Source of the DNA: Saprospiraceae bacterium
GTDB taxonomy: Bacteria; Bacteroidota; Bacteroidia; Chitinophagales; Saprospiraceae
Reading direction: 5' to 3'
Assembly (NCBI GenBank): GCA_020631105.1
Contig: JAHDHW010000009.1
Coordinates: 28,003-67,997, forward strand
Length of the DNA stretch: 39,995 nucleotides
The notes below the pieces were generated by a model that had not been told where the DNA came from, searched no databases, and worked only from the letters and a program-made list of their open reading frames with translations. Made by a program: the position numbers and the translations under genes. This document shows, piece after piece, positions 26,037 to 34,558 of this stretch (positions within the stretch are counted from its first letter, which is position 1; every line of letters starts with the position of its first letter).

Positions 26037-26927
26037 CTAAAAATCGATAACTGTGCGAATTAAAAAGAACCCATCATCGCCTTGCTTTTGGTATAAAGGC
26101 ATAAGTATTAATCCGTCTTCTGAGGCTTTGATTGGACCATTTTTATCCTTGGCCAACTGTTCGCCCTTTTCAATGATCTGGAAATTTTTGTAGTTGGGGA
26201 GCATTTCGAACTTGTCTTCTGCACCTATGCGATGGACTTCAATTAGCTCTGCTAATTGAGGTAAATCTTTTGAATACTCAATCAATAAGGCATCGTGTTG
26301 GTTTTCAATATGGATAGGCAGGACACAGCCAATTGTACGCATACAATTGGTAATTGCTGCAATTGCACGATTTACGGAAAGTTGCTCCTGGTGTTGTCCG
26401 GACTCAAAGCAAACGGCTACCATGTCAATATCAAAATTCTTGCTGTTGAAATAGTGCAGAGAGGTGCCTTGAATCCCTCTTAGTAAACCCTTGATTACCG
26501 GTGCATGCAGCTCAAGTGCAATTCGGATGCTTTCTTTTTCTTCTGTCGGAATAGAGAAGATGCCGCCATGAGCCGTGGTAGTGTGTAGATCAAGGACAAC
26601 TACGCGGTCAGGTTGATAAGCTTCGATTTCTTGTTCGACCAAGGTTATCACCTCTTTTAGTTCGAGATCTTCGGCTTGTAATTGAGCTGTAGGAGTACTT
26701 TTTACACGTTTAATGTTGTCGACTGTCCATTGTCGGTTTAGATCCCTTTCAAGATAACGAACGCCTTGTTGAGTAGCACGTAAGTTGCCGATAAGCCCAA
26801 GTAATCTACCCTTGAAAAGGAAATCAGGGTTGGTAATAGGCTCCACTTCCAGCATCTTAAACATCAGCTTAAGTGCATTAACGCCAGCAGGTTCATTACC
26901 GTGCATTGCTCCAAAAGCAATCAGCAA
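26037..26927 (-). CDS. Succinylglutamate desuccinylase/aspartoacylase-like hydrolase
   Basis: A zinc hydrolase of the AstE/AspA (M14-like) family. Zinc ligands are in GAMHGNEPAG (His9, Glu12), the third in VVLDLHTTTAHGG; DLNRQW supplies the Arg/Asn substrate site. The frame with this start opens at a TTG within the first strand (GPLLIAFGAMHGNE), so the real N-terminus must be further up. Upstream in this frame are RIIGRYTGTEKGP, typical N-terminal family residues, but no ATG or GTG before a stop. An ATG at 27004-27002 in another frame (MGNLTVKERLQ) suggests a 1-nt indel near 26965-26972. It is either a damaged gene or a sequence error. It heads the carbamoyltransferase unit (12-bp gap). The substrate could be an acylated amino acid. 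Confidence 0.82.
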   Translation of the reverse strand: MLIAFGAMHGNEPAGVNALKLMFKMLEVEPITNPDFLFKGRLLGLIGNLRATQQGVRYLERDLNRQWTVDNIKRVKSTPTAQLQAEDLELKEVITLVEQEIEAYQPDRVVVLDLHTTTAHGGIFSIPTEEKESIRIALELHAPVIKGLLRGIQGTSLHYFNSKNFDIDMVAVCFESGQHQEQLSVNRAIAAITNCMRTIGCVLPIHIENQHDALLIEYSKDLPQLAELIEVHRIGAEDKFEMLPNYKNFQIIEKGEQLAKDKNGPIKASEDGLILMPLYQKQGDDGFFLIRTVIDF

Positions 26928-27014
26928 CGGACCTTTTTCTGTTCCAGTATATCTTCCAATTATTCGTTCGATTGCAATCTTTCTTTTACAGTTAAATTAC
27001 CCATGGAGGGATTA

Positions 27015-27022
27015 CAAAGATA
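27015..27022 (-). promoter_or_regulatory. Candidate promoter of the carbamoyltransferase unit
   Basis: The minus strand reads TATCTTTG (exact TAnnTTTG), 10 bp before the ATG at 27004. The transcript would be almost leaderless from that ATG, which supports it as the original start of the aspartoacylase-like gene. The element lies just past the stop of the VanY-like gene. Confidence 0.5.
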
Positions 27023-27039
27023 GCAAAATTCAAAGCTCC

Positions 27040-27855
27040 TTATTTACAATCTTGATTGATTCCCAGAACATATTTTGAAACGACATCGATCAGCGCAGCC
27101 GATTCGGCACCAGCGAATCCTTCAATATCCTCGCTTTTAATTCGAAGTTGATATTGTTCTGTCAAAGGCAAAGAGATAGGTAAGTAGGACCAATGCCATT
27201 TTTCTTCATTGTATCCATCGGGGCGCTCGGAGCCTTTAGGAGAATATGGCTGACAAAATCCATATTCAGGAGCATTTTTGACAAGCCACTGATATTCCTT
27301 CAATCCTTTTCCTTTTGCGAAGTATTCATTGTTTAGTGCGTTGATATCAATATCAGTGCCCCAGTGATGCCGGGATGTGCCGGGCATTGAACTATACTCT
27401 AAGATTTTGAGTGCACGATCCATTGGTTTTGGGTGAGATTTAGGAAGGGCCTTTCCATCTACTTTTCGATCTCCATTCCATTTTGCTTCCCAAATACGTT
27501 TTTGATGATTAAAGGGGCGAGTGGCAGAAAGTATCTTAAGGCTGAGCCCTTCTTTAGCAGCTGCTTCACGCATTTTTAAGAAGGAATCGTATGCTTTTTT
27601 GCGTAGGCGCATTCCTGCTCTTGAGGCAAATTTGGTTTCAATAGTTACAAAATCAGGGTGCTTCTCCGGGTTAAATTTACCCATCAGATAGTCAATCGTA
27701 ATTTCGGGATTGACTTTTGGTTTTTCAGGAGTGTTCATAACGACATTTTGTGCGAGTGCCTTGGTGTCAGCACTAGAAACTTTTTCTTTATTCGCAGGTG
27801 CTTCGTCCTGACAGGAAAACACGGAGATTATAGCGAGTATGATGAATATACGCAT
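27040..27855 (-). CDS. VanY-like D-alanyl-D-alanine carboxypeptidase lipoprotein
   Basis: A 271-residue lipoprotein (lipobox VFSC, Cys15) with a VanY/M15B domain from about residue 75. The zinc site motifs SRHHWGTDID (S161 to D170, with His163 and Asp170) and EKWHW (Glu218, His221) are intact, as is the LKILSATRPFNHQ segment. It would trim the terminal D-Ala from peptidoglycan peptides on the periplasmic side. Vancomycin resistance itself is not implied: there is no vanHAX nearby. The upstream conserved protein is 49 bp away and probably co-transcribed. Confidence 0.92.
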   Translation of the reverse strand: MRIFIILAIISVFSCQDEAPANKEKVSSADTKALAQNVVMNTPEKPKVNPEITIDYLMGKFNPEKHPDFVTIETKFASRAGMRLRKKAYDSFLKMREAAAKEGLSLKILSATRPFNHQKRIWEAKWNGDRKVDGKALPKSHPKPMDRALKILEYSSMPGTSRHHWGTDIDINALNNEYFAKGKGLKEYQWLVKNAPEYGFCQPYSPKGSERPDGYNEEKWHWSYLPISLPLTEQYQLRIKSEDIEGFAGAESAALIDVVSKYVLGINQDCK

Positions 27856-27904
27856 GTTAATTATTTGTGTAGTTATTTATGTGAGTAATCACAGAAGCCT
27901 TACC

Positions 27905-29326
27905 CTAATATTCGAATTCCAGTTGCTCACTTGGGAATCCAAAGAGGTATTTTTCCTTGATGATGTTAGCCACTTTAGGAGGAACCATTTCTTCCCAATT
28001 ATCCTCGTCTAATTTGATCTTAGCAAGCACATCTTTGGAGAAAATATGTAATACTTCTTTTTTGTAATCCTTGATATCGACAATTTGTGCACTATCTAAC
28101 AGATGTTGAAATAAAAACTTAATGCCTTCAGGGATTGGAAGATTCTGACAGGTCATGAGTTCTTCATTGCCCTCCTGCATTGCCGGATATACATACATTT
28201 TTACATTGCGAGTAAAAAGTTCGCCAAAGCTTGCTAGCAAACGACCATCCTGATTTTCAATATATTTCTGATTAAGCATTTCTAATAATTGAAATACTCC
28301 AAGGACTAAACCCAGTTTGTTTACTTTATAATCTGCCAGATAATTGATTAGTTTTTGATGTGCTTCGCAGTTAGAGATAACGACCGTTTGCCCCATAGCA
28401 TTGAGGATGTCCGCTCTATCCAGAAAATCCTTTTCATCTAAATCGCCGGTCGAACATAAGTTATCTAAAGTGATCTCCGTGAGTAGGACCGCTTTACCCG
28501 GGTCAACATCTGATTCATTTCTAAATTGTTCCCAACTAGCTTTAATCATATCCTGATTGACAAGTGTAGCAGGACGGTAACTTCCACGAACGACTAGCGC
28601 GTTTTTCTTGTAAAGAAACTCAGAGGCATGAATATTTTTACCATCCGGACCAAACATAGCTACATCGCTCAATCCATGCTTGATTAGCATCAGACTCAAC
28701 CAACGGTTATCAACGTTCTCAAAATTAGGACCAGTCAGGCGAATCATATCAATGGCCATCCGGTCTTTAAGATTGTCTATTAATGACTGTAGAAGCGTTT
28801 CTGGATCATTATGGTAATGAAAACAAGCATAAATAAGATTAACACCAAGGATACCTATCGCTTGTTGTTGAAGCTTGTTGTCTTTGTCCAGCATTTTTGC
28901 ATGGAGTACAATATCATTAGGATCGCCATCAGGGTCAAGTTGGAATCGTAAACCTAACCATCCATCACCTTTGATAGTTCTGGAGTAATTGATAGCAGAA
29001 ACAGTATCGGCGAAAACAAAAAACTTAGTCCCGTGACGTTCGTTTTGTAGTCGGGAATCCATCAGGTCATACTCGTGATCGAGCATCTTATAGAGTCTTG
29101 ATTCACATACATAGCGTCCAGAGGCCTCCGGCCCGTATATTTTGTCAGAATACACTTTGTCATATGCAGACATCGTTTTAGCGATCGTACCCGCAGCAGC
29201 GCCTACTTGAAAAAAGTATCTGGCGACTTCTTGTCCGGCGCCAATCTCAGCGAATGTACCATAGACGTTATCGTCTAGATTAATCTCAAGTGCTTTTTGT
29301 TCCGTTTCTAATGCTTGCCGTTTCAT
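27905..29326 (-). CDS. Conserved cytosolic protein of unknown function
   Basis: A 473-residue protein without signal peptide or membrane segments. It has several well-preserved-looking segments: NVYGTFAEIGAGQEVARYFFQVG near the N-terminus, a GDGWLGLRFQ block, LTEITLDNLCSTGDLDEKDFLDRADILN, then VVISNCEAHQKLINYL and a KNALVVRGSYRP block. I recall similar proteins in Bacteroidota and cyanobacteria, sometimes labelled 'TonB-dependent receptor', which the lack of signal peptide or barrel contradicts. The alternating beta-alpha pattern in the C-terminal half suggests a nucleotide-binding or HAD/Rossmann-like fold, but no catalytic motif is clear. It has its own -7 element and leads into the VanY-like gene. 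Confidence 0.75.
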   Translation of the reverse strand: MKRQALETEQKALEINLDDNVYGTFAEIGAGQEVARYFFQVGAAAGTIAKTMSAYDKVYSDKIYGPEASGRYVCESRLYKMLDHEYDLMDSRLQNERHGTKFFVFADTVSAINYSRTIKGDGWLGLRFQLDPDGDPNDIVLHAKMLDKDNKLQQQAIGILGVNLIYACFHYHNDPETLLQSLIDNLKDRMAIDMIRLTGPNFENVDNRWLSLMLIKHGLSDVAMFGPDGKNIHASEFLYKKNALVVRGSYRPATLVNQDMIKASWEQFRNESDVDPGKAVLLTEITLDNLCSTGDLDEKDFLDRADILNAMGQTVVISNCEAHQKLINYLADYKVNKLGLVLGVFQLLEMLNQKYIENQDGRLLASFGELFTRNVKMYVYPAMQEGNEELMTCQNLPIPEGIKFLFQHLLDSAQIVDIKDYKKEVLHIFSKDVLAKIKLDEDNWEEMVPPKVANIIKEKYLFGFPSEQLEFEY

Positions 29327-29352
29327 AGAATAGTATACTTAATTTGAAGATT

Positions 29353-29360
29353 CAAAGTTA
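29353..29360 (-). promoter_or_regulatory. Candidate promoter of the conserved protein
   Basis: The minus strand reads TAACTTTG (exact TAnnTTTG), 27 bp before the start codon. Confidence 0.55.
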
Positions 29361-29479
29361 CGGAATTCAGATTACGGATGGAAAACGATTTTATAGTATC
29401 TAGTGTTGTAAGTTATAGAGAGGATTATGCTGGAGCACTTCGTGTGCCCATAAAGTGCGCAAATTCGAAGAAAAAAGCG

Positions 29480-29487
29480 TAATTTTG
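29480..29487 (+). promoter_or_regulatory. Candidate mnmG promoter -7 element
   Basis: TAATTTTG (exact TAnnTTTG), 33 bp before the mnmG start, in the divergent gap. Confidence 0.55.
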
Positions 29488-29520
29488 CGGCGGCAAAAAA
29501 CGCTTTGAAAAAAGAAAGAT

Positions 29521-31386
29521 ATGTTTCCAGAATATGATGTCATAGTAGTAGGTGCAGGCCACGCAGGTTGTGAAGCAGCGGTAGCTGCGGCCAACATGGG
29601 ATCGAAAGTTATGTTGGCTACGATGAATATGCAGACCATTGCACAAATGTCTTGTAATCCTGCTATGGGAGGCGTTGCAAAAGGGCAAATTGTTCGAGAG
29701 ATTGATGCACTTGGTGGTTATTCAGGCATTGTGACGGATCATACCATGATTCAGTTTAGGATGTTAAATCGTTCTAAGGGGCCTGCAATGTGGAGCCCTC
29801 GGGCGCAAAGTGACCGAATGTTATTCGCTGGTAAATGGCGAAAAATGTTAGAGGAGAATCCTAATGTTGATTTTTGGCAAGAAATGATAACTGGCCTGGT
29901 AGTAAAAGATGGTGTTGTCAAAGGCGTTAGAACATCTATTGGATTAGAAATTCCGGGGCGTTCTGTAGTATTAACTAACGGAACCTTTTTAAACGGTATT
30001 ATTCATATTGGAGAAAAGCAATTTGGAGGAGGTCGCGCTGGAGAAAGAGCTGCCAAAGGTATCACAGAGCAACTTGTAGAACTGGGATTTGAATCTGGCC
30101 GGATGAAAACAGGAACACCACCTAGAGTCGATGGCCGAAGTTTGGATTGGGATGCTATGGAGCTGCAGCCCGGAGATGAAATTCCAGGAAAATTCTCCTA
30201 CACAGATACACCAAGACTTGCGAAGCAAAGACCTTGTCATATTGCTTACACCAGTCAGGAGGTCCATGATATATTAAAAACAGGCTTTGATCGCTCGCCA
30301 ATGTTTAATGGGCGTATTCGCGGAGTTGGTCCTCGGTATTGTCCTTCAATTGAAGACAAAATTGATCGTTTTGCGGAGCGAGATCGCCATCAGTTGTTTG
30401 TTGAGCCTGAAGGATGGGATACGGTTGAAATTTATGTAAACGGATTTTCTTCTTCGTTGCCAGAGGATGTTCAGTATAAAGCGATGCGAAAGATTCGTGG
30501 CTTTGAAAATGCAAAAATGTTCCGACCTGGCTATGCGATTGAGTATGATTACTTTCCACCAACTCAATTGAAAATATCCTTAGAAACGCGCTTAGTTAAA
30601 AATCTTTTCTTTGCCGGGCAGATTAACGGAACAACAGGATATGAAGAAGCAGCTAGCCAAGGCTTAATGGCTGGACTTAATGCGCATCTGGCGATAAATG
30701 ATCAAGAACCATTTGTGCTAAAACGTTCGGAAGCTTATATCGGTGTACTAATTGATGATCTGGTAAATAAAGGGACGGATGAACCTTACCGTATGTTTAC
30801 CTCACGTGCTGAATATCGTATTTTGCTTCGTCAGGATAATGCGGATTTACGGTTAACGCCGATGGTGAAAGATTTAGGAATGAGTGGTCTGGAAGAGCGA
30901 ATGGAAAGAGTCGCTGTGAAAAATGAGAAAGTTGCCGAAATTGAAAAATTTATACGTAAAACCAGCATTGCTCCTGAGGATGTCAATGGCCTGCTGGCAG
31001 AGCGCAACTCTTCGCCACTTAATCAAAAGGTCAAGATTCATAGTGTTTTAATGCGGCCTAATATTAATTTGGCTGATTTACAGACGGTGATGCCATCATT
31101 AAGTGAGTTCCTGGATAATTATGATACAGAATGTGCAGGTTTAGCAGAGACGAACCTCATCTATGAGGGATATATTCGAAAAGAACAAGAGATGGTTGAC
31201 AAGATGAACCGCCTGGAAGCCGTAAAGATTAATGACGATTTCGATTATCGTGGAATCGTATCTCTTTCTTTAGAAGCTCGCGAGAAGCTGGCGGTGATGA
31301 AGCCCAGAACGATAGGACAAGCGAGTAGAATAAGTGGCGTCTCGCCTTCAGATATCTCCGTTTTATTAATTCATATGGGACGATAA
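29521..31386 (+). CDS. mnmG: tRNA uridine-5-carboxymethylaminomethyl modification enzyme MnmG
   Basis: A 621-residue FAD protein that works with MnmE (not in this window) to form cmnm5U at position 34 of several tRNAs. The FAD-binding site is VIVVGAGHAGCEAA at the N-terminus. Other marks are SCNPAMGGVAKGQIVREIDALGG, FGGGRAGE, GRMKTGTPPRVDG, NGTTGYEEAASQGL and TSRAEYRILLRQDNADLRL. Length is usual and the C-terminal helical MnmE/tRNA-binding domain is complete (ending ISVLLIHMGR). Start ATG at 29521, single-gene unit with terminator. Confidence 0.98.
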   Translation: MFPEYDVIVVGAGHAGCEAAVAAANMGSKVMLATMNMQTIAQMSCNPAMGGVAKGQIVREIDALGGYSGIVTDHTMIQFRMLNRSKGPAMWSPRAQSDRMLFAGKWRKMLEENPNVDFWQEMITGLVVKDGVVKGVRTSIGLEIPGRSVVLTNGTFLNGIIHIGEKQFGGGRAGERAAKGITEQLVELGFESGRMKTGTPPRVDGRSLDWDAMELQPGDEIPGKFSYTDTPRLAKQRPCHIAYTSQEVHDILKTGFDRSPMFNGRIRGVGPRYCPSIEDKIDRFAERDRHQLFVEPEGWDTVEIYVNGFSSSLPEDVQYKAMRKIRGFENAKMFRPGYAIEYDYFPPTQLKISLETRLVKNLFFAGQINGTTGYEEAASQGLMAGLNAHLAINDQEPFVLKRSEAYIGVLIDDLVNKGTDEPYRMFTSRAEYRILLRQDNADLRLTPMVKDLGMSGLEERMERVAVKNEKVAEIEKFIRKTSIAPEDVNGLLAERNSSPLNQKVKIHSVLMRPNINLADLQTVMPSLSEFLDNYDTECAGLAETNLIYEGYIRKEQEMVDKMNRLEAVKINDDFDYRGIVSLSLEAREKLAVMKPRTIGQASRISGVSPSDISVLLIHMGR

Positions 31387-31390
31387 TGAA

Positions 31391-31417
31391 AAGCCCTTTA
31401 ATTAGTTTAAGGGGCTT
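31391..31417. terminator. Terminator between convergent mnmG and lipoprotein gene
   Basis: An 11-bp stem with one G-T pair: arms 31391-31401 and 31407-31417, short ttagt loop. It overlaps the last codons of the minus-strand lipoprotein gene. T-rich ends are short. Confidence 0.6.
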
Positions 31418-32250
31418 AATATGTATCGTGTGTACCCGCCATTTTGTACAAAGCTACCGCATTCGCCGGATGGTTGTACCGCATTCTGTATAAAATCTCT
31501 TCGACTTGGAACATCGTAATATCGTGTTTCTAACCAAGTGAAACCAGATTCATTTTGTAGGCGATTTAGTAAAGAAATAATTCCAAATCGACTAAATATA
31601 GAACTTGAGCAAATCTGATCTGCTGCGAGCTCATCTGCATCCATAACTTCAATATCATCAAAAACAAGTGCTTCTAAAGTTTTTGCAAGGGTAAAAGCAT
31701 CCGTTCCATCAGGATTCGGAATGCGTTTCCCGATATTTGATAGTTGCGTAGTATTGTGTTCCGAAATTAAACGATTAAACAGGGTACGATCATTCATTAA
31801 CATTGCTTCAAATGCTAATACATAATAGAGTTCATTTTCTTTTTCCAGTGCTCGGAGAAATCCAGTAGTAATGTAGAAGTGCCCTCCTGGGATAGCAAAT
31901 GCATTAAGTTCTTCTTTGTCTAAAACCGTTATTCTCCAGGGGCGATCCTGATCCCATCGATCATCTTCCATGGATTGTGAGTCTAGCTTTAGGGTATTCG
32001 TTACCTGATCGTATAATGTCTGAGTGTACCAGTATACAGTGGTGTCATATGGCGGAATATTGGGTAATACCGGGAAAAGTTCAGGATGCTGCGCAATAGC
32101 TGACTGGATTCTATCACCTAATTCTTCTCGTTTTTCTTTAGTGAAATCACTAGGCCTTTCTATGGGGTCTAGATTTTCTCTACAAGAAAATGTGAGTATG
32201 AGGATCATTGAGCAGAGGGTAACCGCAAAGCGGTACTTAATGATGTTCAT
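31402..32250 (-). CDS. M48-like lipoprotein lacking the HExxH zinc site
   Basis: A 282-residue lipoprotein (lipobox TFSC, Cys23). Residues 110-152 match the core of M48 peptidases: NAFAIPGGHFYITTGFLRAL is the signature strand-turn-helix before the active-site helix. Where M48 has HExxH, this has FEAML (residues 147-151): both histidines are replaced and only Glu148 remains. The downstream DADELAAD (residues 204-211) still carries the ligand Glu207 and the AD pair. So the fold is kept and the zinc site is lost, pointing to a pseudoprotease or binding protein. It faces mnmG and has no close partner. Confidence 0.8.
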   Translation of the reverse strand: MNIIKYRFAVTLCSMILILTFSCRENLDPIERPSDFTKEKREELGDRIQSAIAQHPELFPVLPNIPPYDTTVYWYTQTLYDQVTNTLKLDSQSMEDDRWDQDRPWRITVLDKEELNAFAIPGGHFYITTGFLRALEKENELYYVLAFEAMLMNDRTLFNRLISEHNTTQLSNIGKRIPNPDGTDAFTLAKTLEALVFDDIEVMDADELAADQICSSSIFSRFGIISLLNRLQNESGFTWLETRYYDVPSRRDFIQNAVQPSGECGSFVQNGGYTRYILSPLN

Positions 32251-32376
32251 TTCTGTTTTTGTTTAGCGTTGTTCTAATGGCGGATTCGTTAAAAACCCTA
32301 AGAAATAACAGCAAAAACTTATCCAGAAAATGTTAAATATGTTCGTTTTGAAGATAATATCCAGGGCTAAAACAGA

Positions 32377-32440
32377 AATAAGCAATTAGGCGGCATTTCC
32401 GATCACAAGTAAAAGGTAAAATGCGGCTTAATTGCTTATT
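32377..32440. repeat. Long imperfect inverted repeat downstream of acyl-CoA synthetase
   Basis: Arms 32377-32398 and 32419-32440 pair over 22 positions with one G-T pair and one mismatch; the loop is 20 nt. It lies 40 bp past the stop of the acyl-CoA synthetase gene and may be its terminator, or a small mobile/REP-like repeat. No further copy was seen. Confidence 0.6.
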
Positions 32441-32481
32441 ATCTTAAATATTCTTGAGCAGTCGAATACTTCGACTAAATC

Positions 32482-34302
32482 TTAAGAGTAAAGATCATCG
32501 ATTTCATTTTTGTATTTTTCAAGGATTACCCGTCGCTTCAATTTAAGCGTTGGGGTTAACTCTCCAGGTGTTCCATCCGTTTTGACGGGTTCCCAGGTTG
32601 CATCGATGAGTTTGAATTTTTTGATTTGTTCGATATGGCTAAATTCCGGATTGTACTTATTGACTACTTCCTGGAATTGGGCTTGTACTTTTTCATTTTG
32701 AATAGCATCACCGCATCCACACCATTCGATATCATGCTCCGAACACCAATCTTTTAGTGCTTCTTCAGCGGGTACGATTAATGCGGAAACGAATTTTTGT
32801 TTTTCTCCTACAACCATCATTTGTTCGATGAGAAAATCTTCTTTGAATTTATTTTCGATAGGCGCCGGAGCAACATATTTTCCGCCTGATGTTTTGAGTA
32901 ATTCTTTTTTACGGTCGGTGATCTTCAAGAACTTATTCCCCTGTCCATCACTAACAAACTTACCAACATCTCCTGTGCAAAACCACGTTTGTCCATCAAT
33001 TTCTTTCATGACTTCAGCGGTTTTATCTGGTTTGCGGTAGTAACCTTGCATGATGTTAGGTCCCTGAGCAAGTATTTCTCCTTCTCCATTACGGTAATTA
33101 CCATCGCTTGGATCTATGTGGATTTTTACAGAAGGCAAAGGTACACCAACAGTACCGATCATTGCACCTCCTTTATCAAATCGCCCGATAGTTAAACCTG
33201 GAGAAGTTTCTGTAAGGCCATATCCTTCGCGAACGGGGATACCTGCTGCGGAGAAAACACGAATAATTTTAGCTGGACAGGCTGCTGCACCCGTCAAAAT
33301 TCCTTTGACATTTCCTCCTAGGGCCTCCCGCCATTTACTGAAAATAAGTTTGTCTGCAATGCTGCGTTTCAAACCATTCATGCCAGAAAAATTTTTATCA
33401 AATTCGTAGTCGTCAGTTAGGTTAAGCGCCCAAAAGAATAACTTCCTTTTAGTGCCAGTGAGGGTTAAACCTTTGTTGTAAATTTTCTCATATACTTTTT
33501 CAAGTAAGCGAGGAACGGTCGTAAAGAAATGAGGTTTGATCGTTTGCAGATCCCCAGTTTCACCACCGAGATTATCTGTACCAGTAAAAGTAATCTCCAG
33601 CAAATTATAAATGTAAGAGTAGGATGCACTGCGTTCGAAGATGTGGCAAATTGGGAGGAAGCTCAGTACCTTGTCTCCCGCATTACAAGGAAGTAATTCC
33701 TTGACATTGGCAACATTCGAAACGATATTGTTATGAGAGAGCATAACTCCTTTCGGATTTCCGGTTGTCCCGGAGGTATATATTAGGGTCGCCAAATCAT
33801 CCGGTTTTACCGCATCTTTGAGGGCTTCCAGTTCCGCTGCATCTCCATCGGTAAAAATATCTTCCCAATGTTTTCTACCTTCCATTTTGTCAAAAGTATA
33901 AATGTCAATGAGGCTAGGGACGTTTTCTTGCGCTTTTTGGACTTTATCAAATAGATCTCCTTCTCCGGCAAAGCAATATTTTACTTCTGCGTCGTTAAAG
34001 ATGTATTCATATTCTCCTGAGCTAATAGTTGGATAAACAGGTACATTAATGGCTCCAATCTGTTGGATTCCAATATCCATCATTACCCATTCAGGGCGGT
34101 TTTTGTATACGACTAATGCGATCTTATCTCCGGGCTTGACGCCCAGTTTAAGTAAGCCATGACTTACTTTGTTGGCGTGCTCAATAATTTCGTCTGTACT
34201 AAAGTAAGTCCAGGTTCCATTATGCTTATATCCGATGGATTTTTTTAGAGGTTTCTTTGCTTTCTGATAGTAGATGTAATCGAAGAGGCGAGTAACGTTC
34301 AT
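32482..34302 (-). CDS. Long-chain fatty-acid-CoA ligase, FadD15-like
   Basis: A 606-residue AMP-forming acyl-CoA synthetase that activates fatty acids with ATP and CoA. The P-loop is LIYTSGTTGNPKGVMLSH (near residue 172); the adenylate motif is EGYGLTETSPG; the hinge and ATP ligands are in TWFCTGDVGKF and ITDRKKELLKTSGGKYVAP, with the C-terminal catalytic Lys in the TLKLKRRVI segment. The length and the eukaryote-like ACSL shape indicate the long-chain group rather than acetyl-CoA synthetase. No fatty-acid operon surrounds it. Confidence 0.94.
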   Translation of the reverse strand: MNVTRLFDYIYYQKAKKPLKKSIGYKHNGTWTYFSTDEIIEHANKVSHGLLKLGVKPGDKIALVVYKNRPEWVMMDIGIQQIGAINVPVYPTISSGEYEYIFNDAEVKYCFAGEGDLFDKVQKAQENVPSLIDIYTFDKMEGRKHWEDIFTDGDAAELEALKDAVKPDDLATLIYTSGTTGNPKGVMLSHNNIVSNVANVKELLPCNAGDKVLSFLPICHIFERSASYSYIYNLLEITFTGTDNLGGETGDLQTIKPHFFTTVPRLLEKVYEKIYNKGLTLTGTKRKLFFWALNLTDDYEFDKNFSGMNGLKRSIADKLIFSKWREALGGNVKGILTGAAACPAKIIRVFSAAGIPVREGYGLTETSPGLTIGRFDKGGAMIGTVGVPLPSVKIHIDPSDGNYRNGEGEILAQGPNIMQGYYRKPDKTAEVMKEIDGQTWFCTGDVGKFVSDGQGNKFLKITDRKKELLKTSGGKYVAPAPIENKFKEDFLIEQMMVVGEKQKFVSALIVPAEEALKDWCSEHDIEWCGCGDAIQNEKVQAQFQEVVNKYNPEFSHIEQIKKFKLIDATWEPVKTDGTPGELTPTLKLKRRVILEKYKNEIDDLYS

Positions 34303-34489
34303 CTTAATATTATTTGGTTCAATACTTTAAATTCAAGACAATCTATCTTGTTATTGCCAAAATAAGGTATTTTTTAATTAATTCAAGACACAGCACTTTT
34401 TTTGCGGTAGACTTCTTAAGTATTTATCGCTTTTAAGTCTTGAGCTAGGTGAAATACCTAGATTCTACGGCTGTATTTTGAAATAAAAA

Positions 34490-34522
34490 GATGCATTTGA
34501 AAATGATCTTTTCAAATGCATC
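34490..34522 (-). terminator. Intrinsic terminator after second DUF4197 gene
   Basis: A perfect 14-bp inverted repeat (34490-34503 and 34509-34522; core atgcatttgaaaa; 5-nt loop). On the minus strand the T run ctttttattt follows it, so it terminates the DUF4197 gene at 34559. Confidence 0.88.
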
Positions 34523-34558
34523 GAGTAGGTGAAGTTGCGGAGTGGTGTTGGGAAAGAC

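Noticed and set aside
27040-27855. VanY as part of a vancomycin-resistance cassette
   Set aside because: No vanH, vanA, vanX, vanR or vanS genes are nearby; chromosomal VanY-like lipoproteins are common peptidoglycan enzymes in Bacteroidota.
27905-29326. TonB-dependent receptor label for the conserved protein
   Set aside because: There is no signal peptide, plug or barrel strands; the protein is soluble and mixed alpha/beta.
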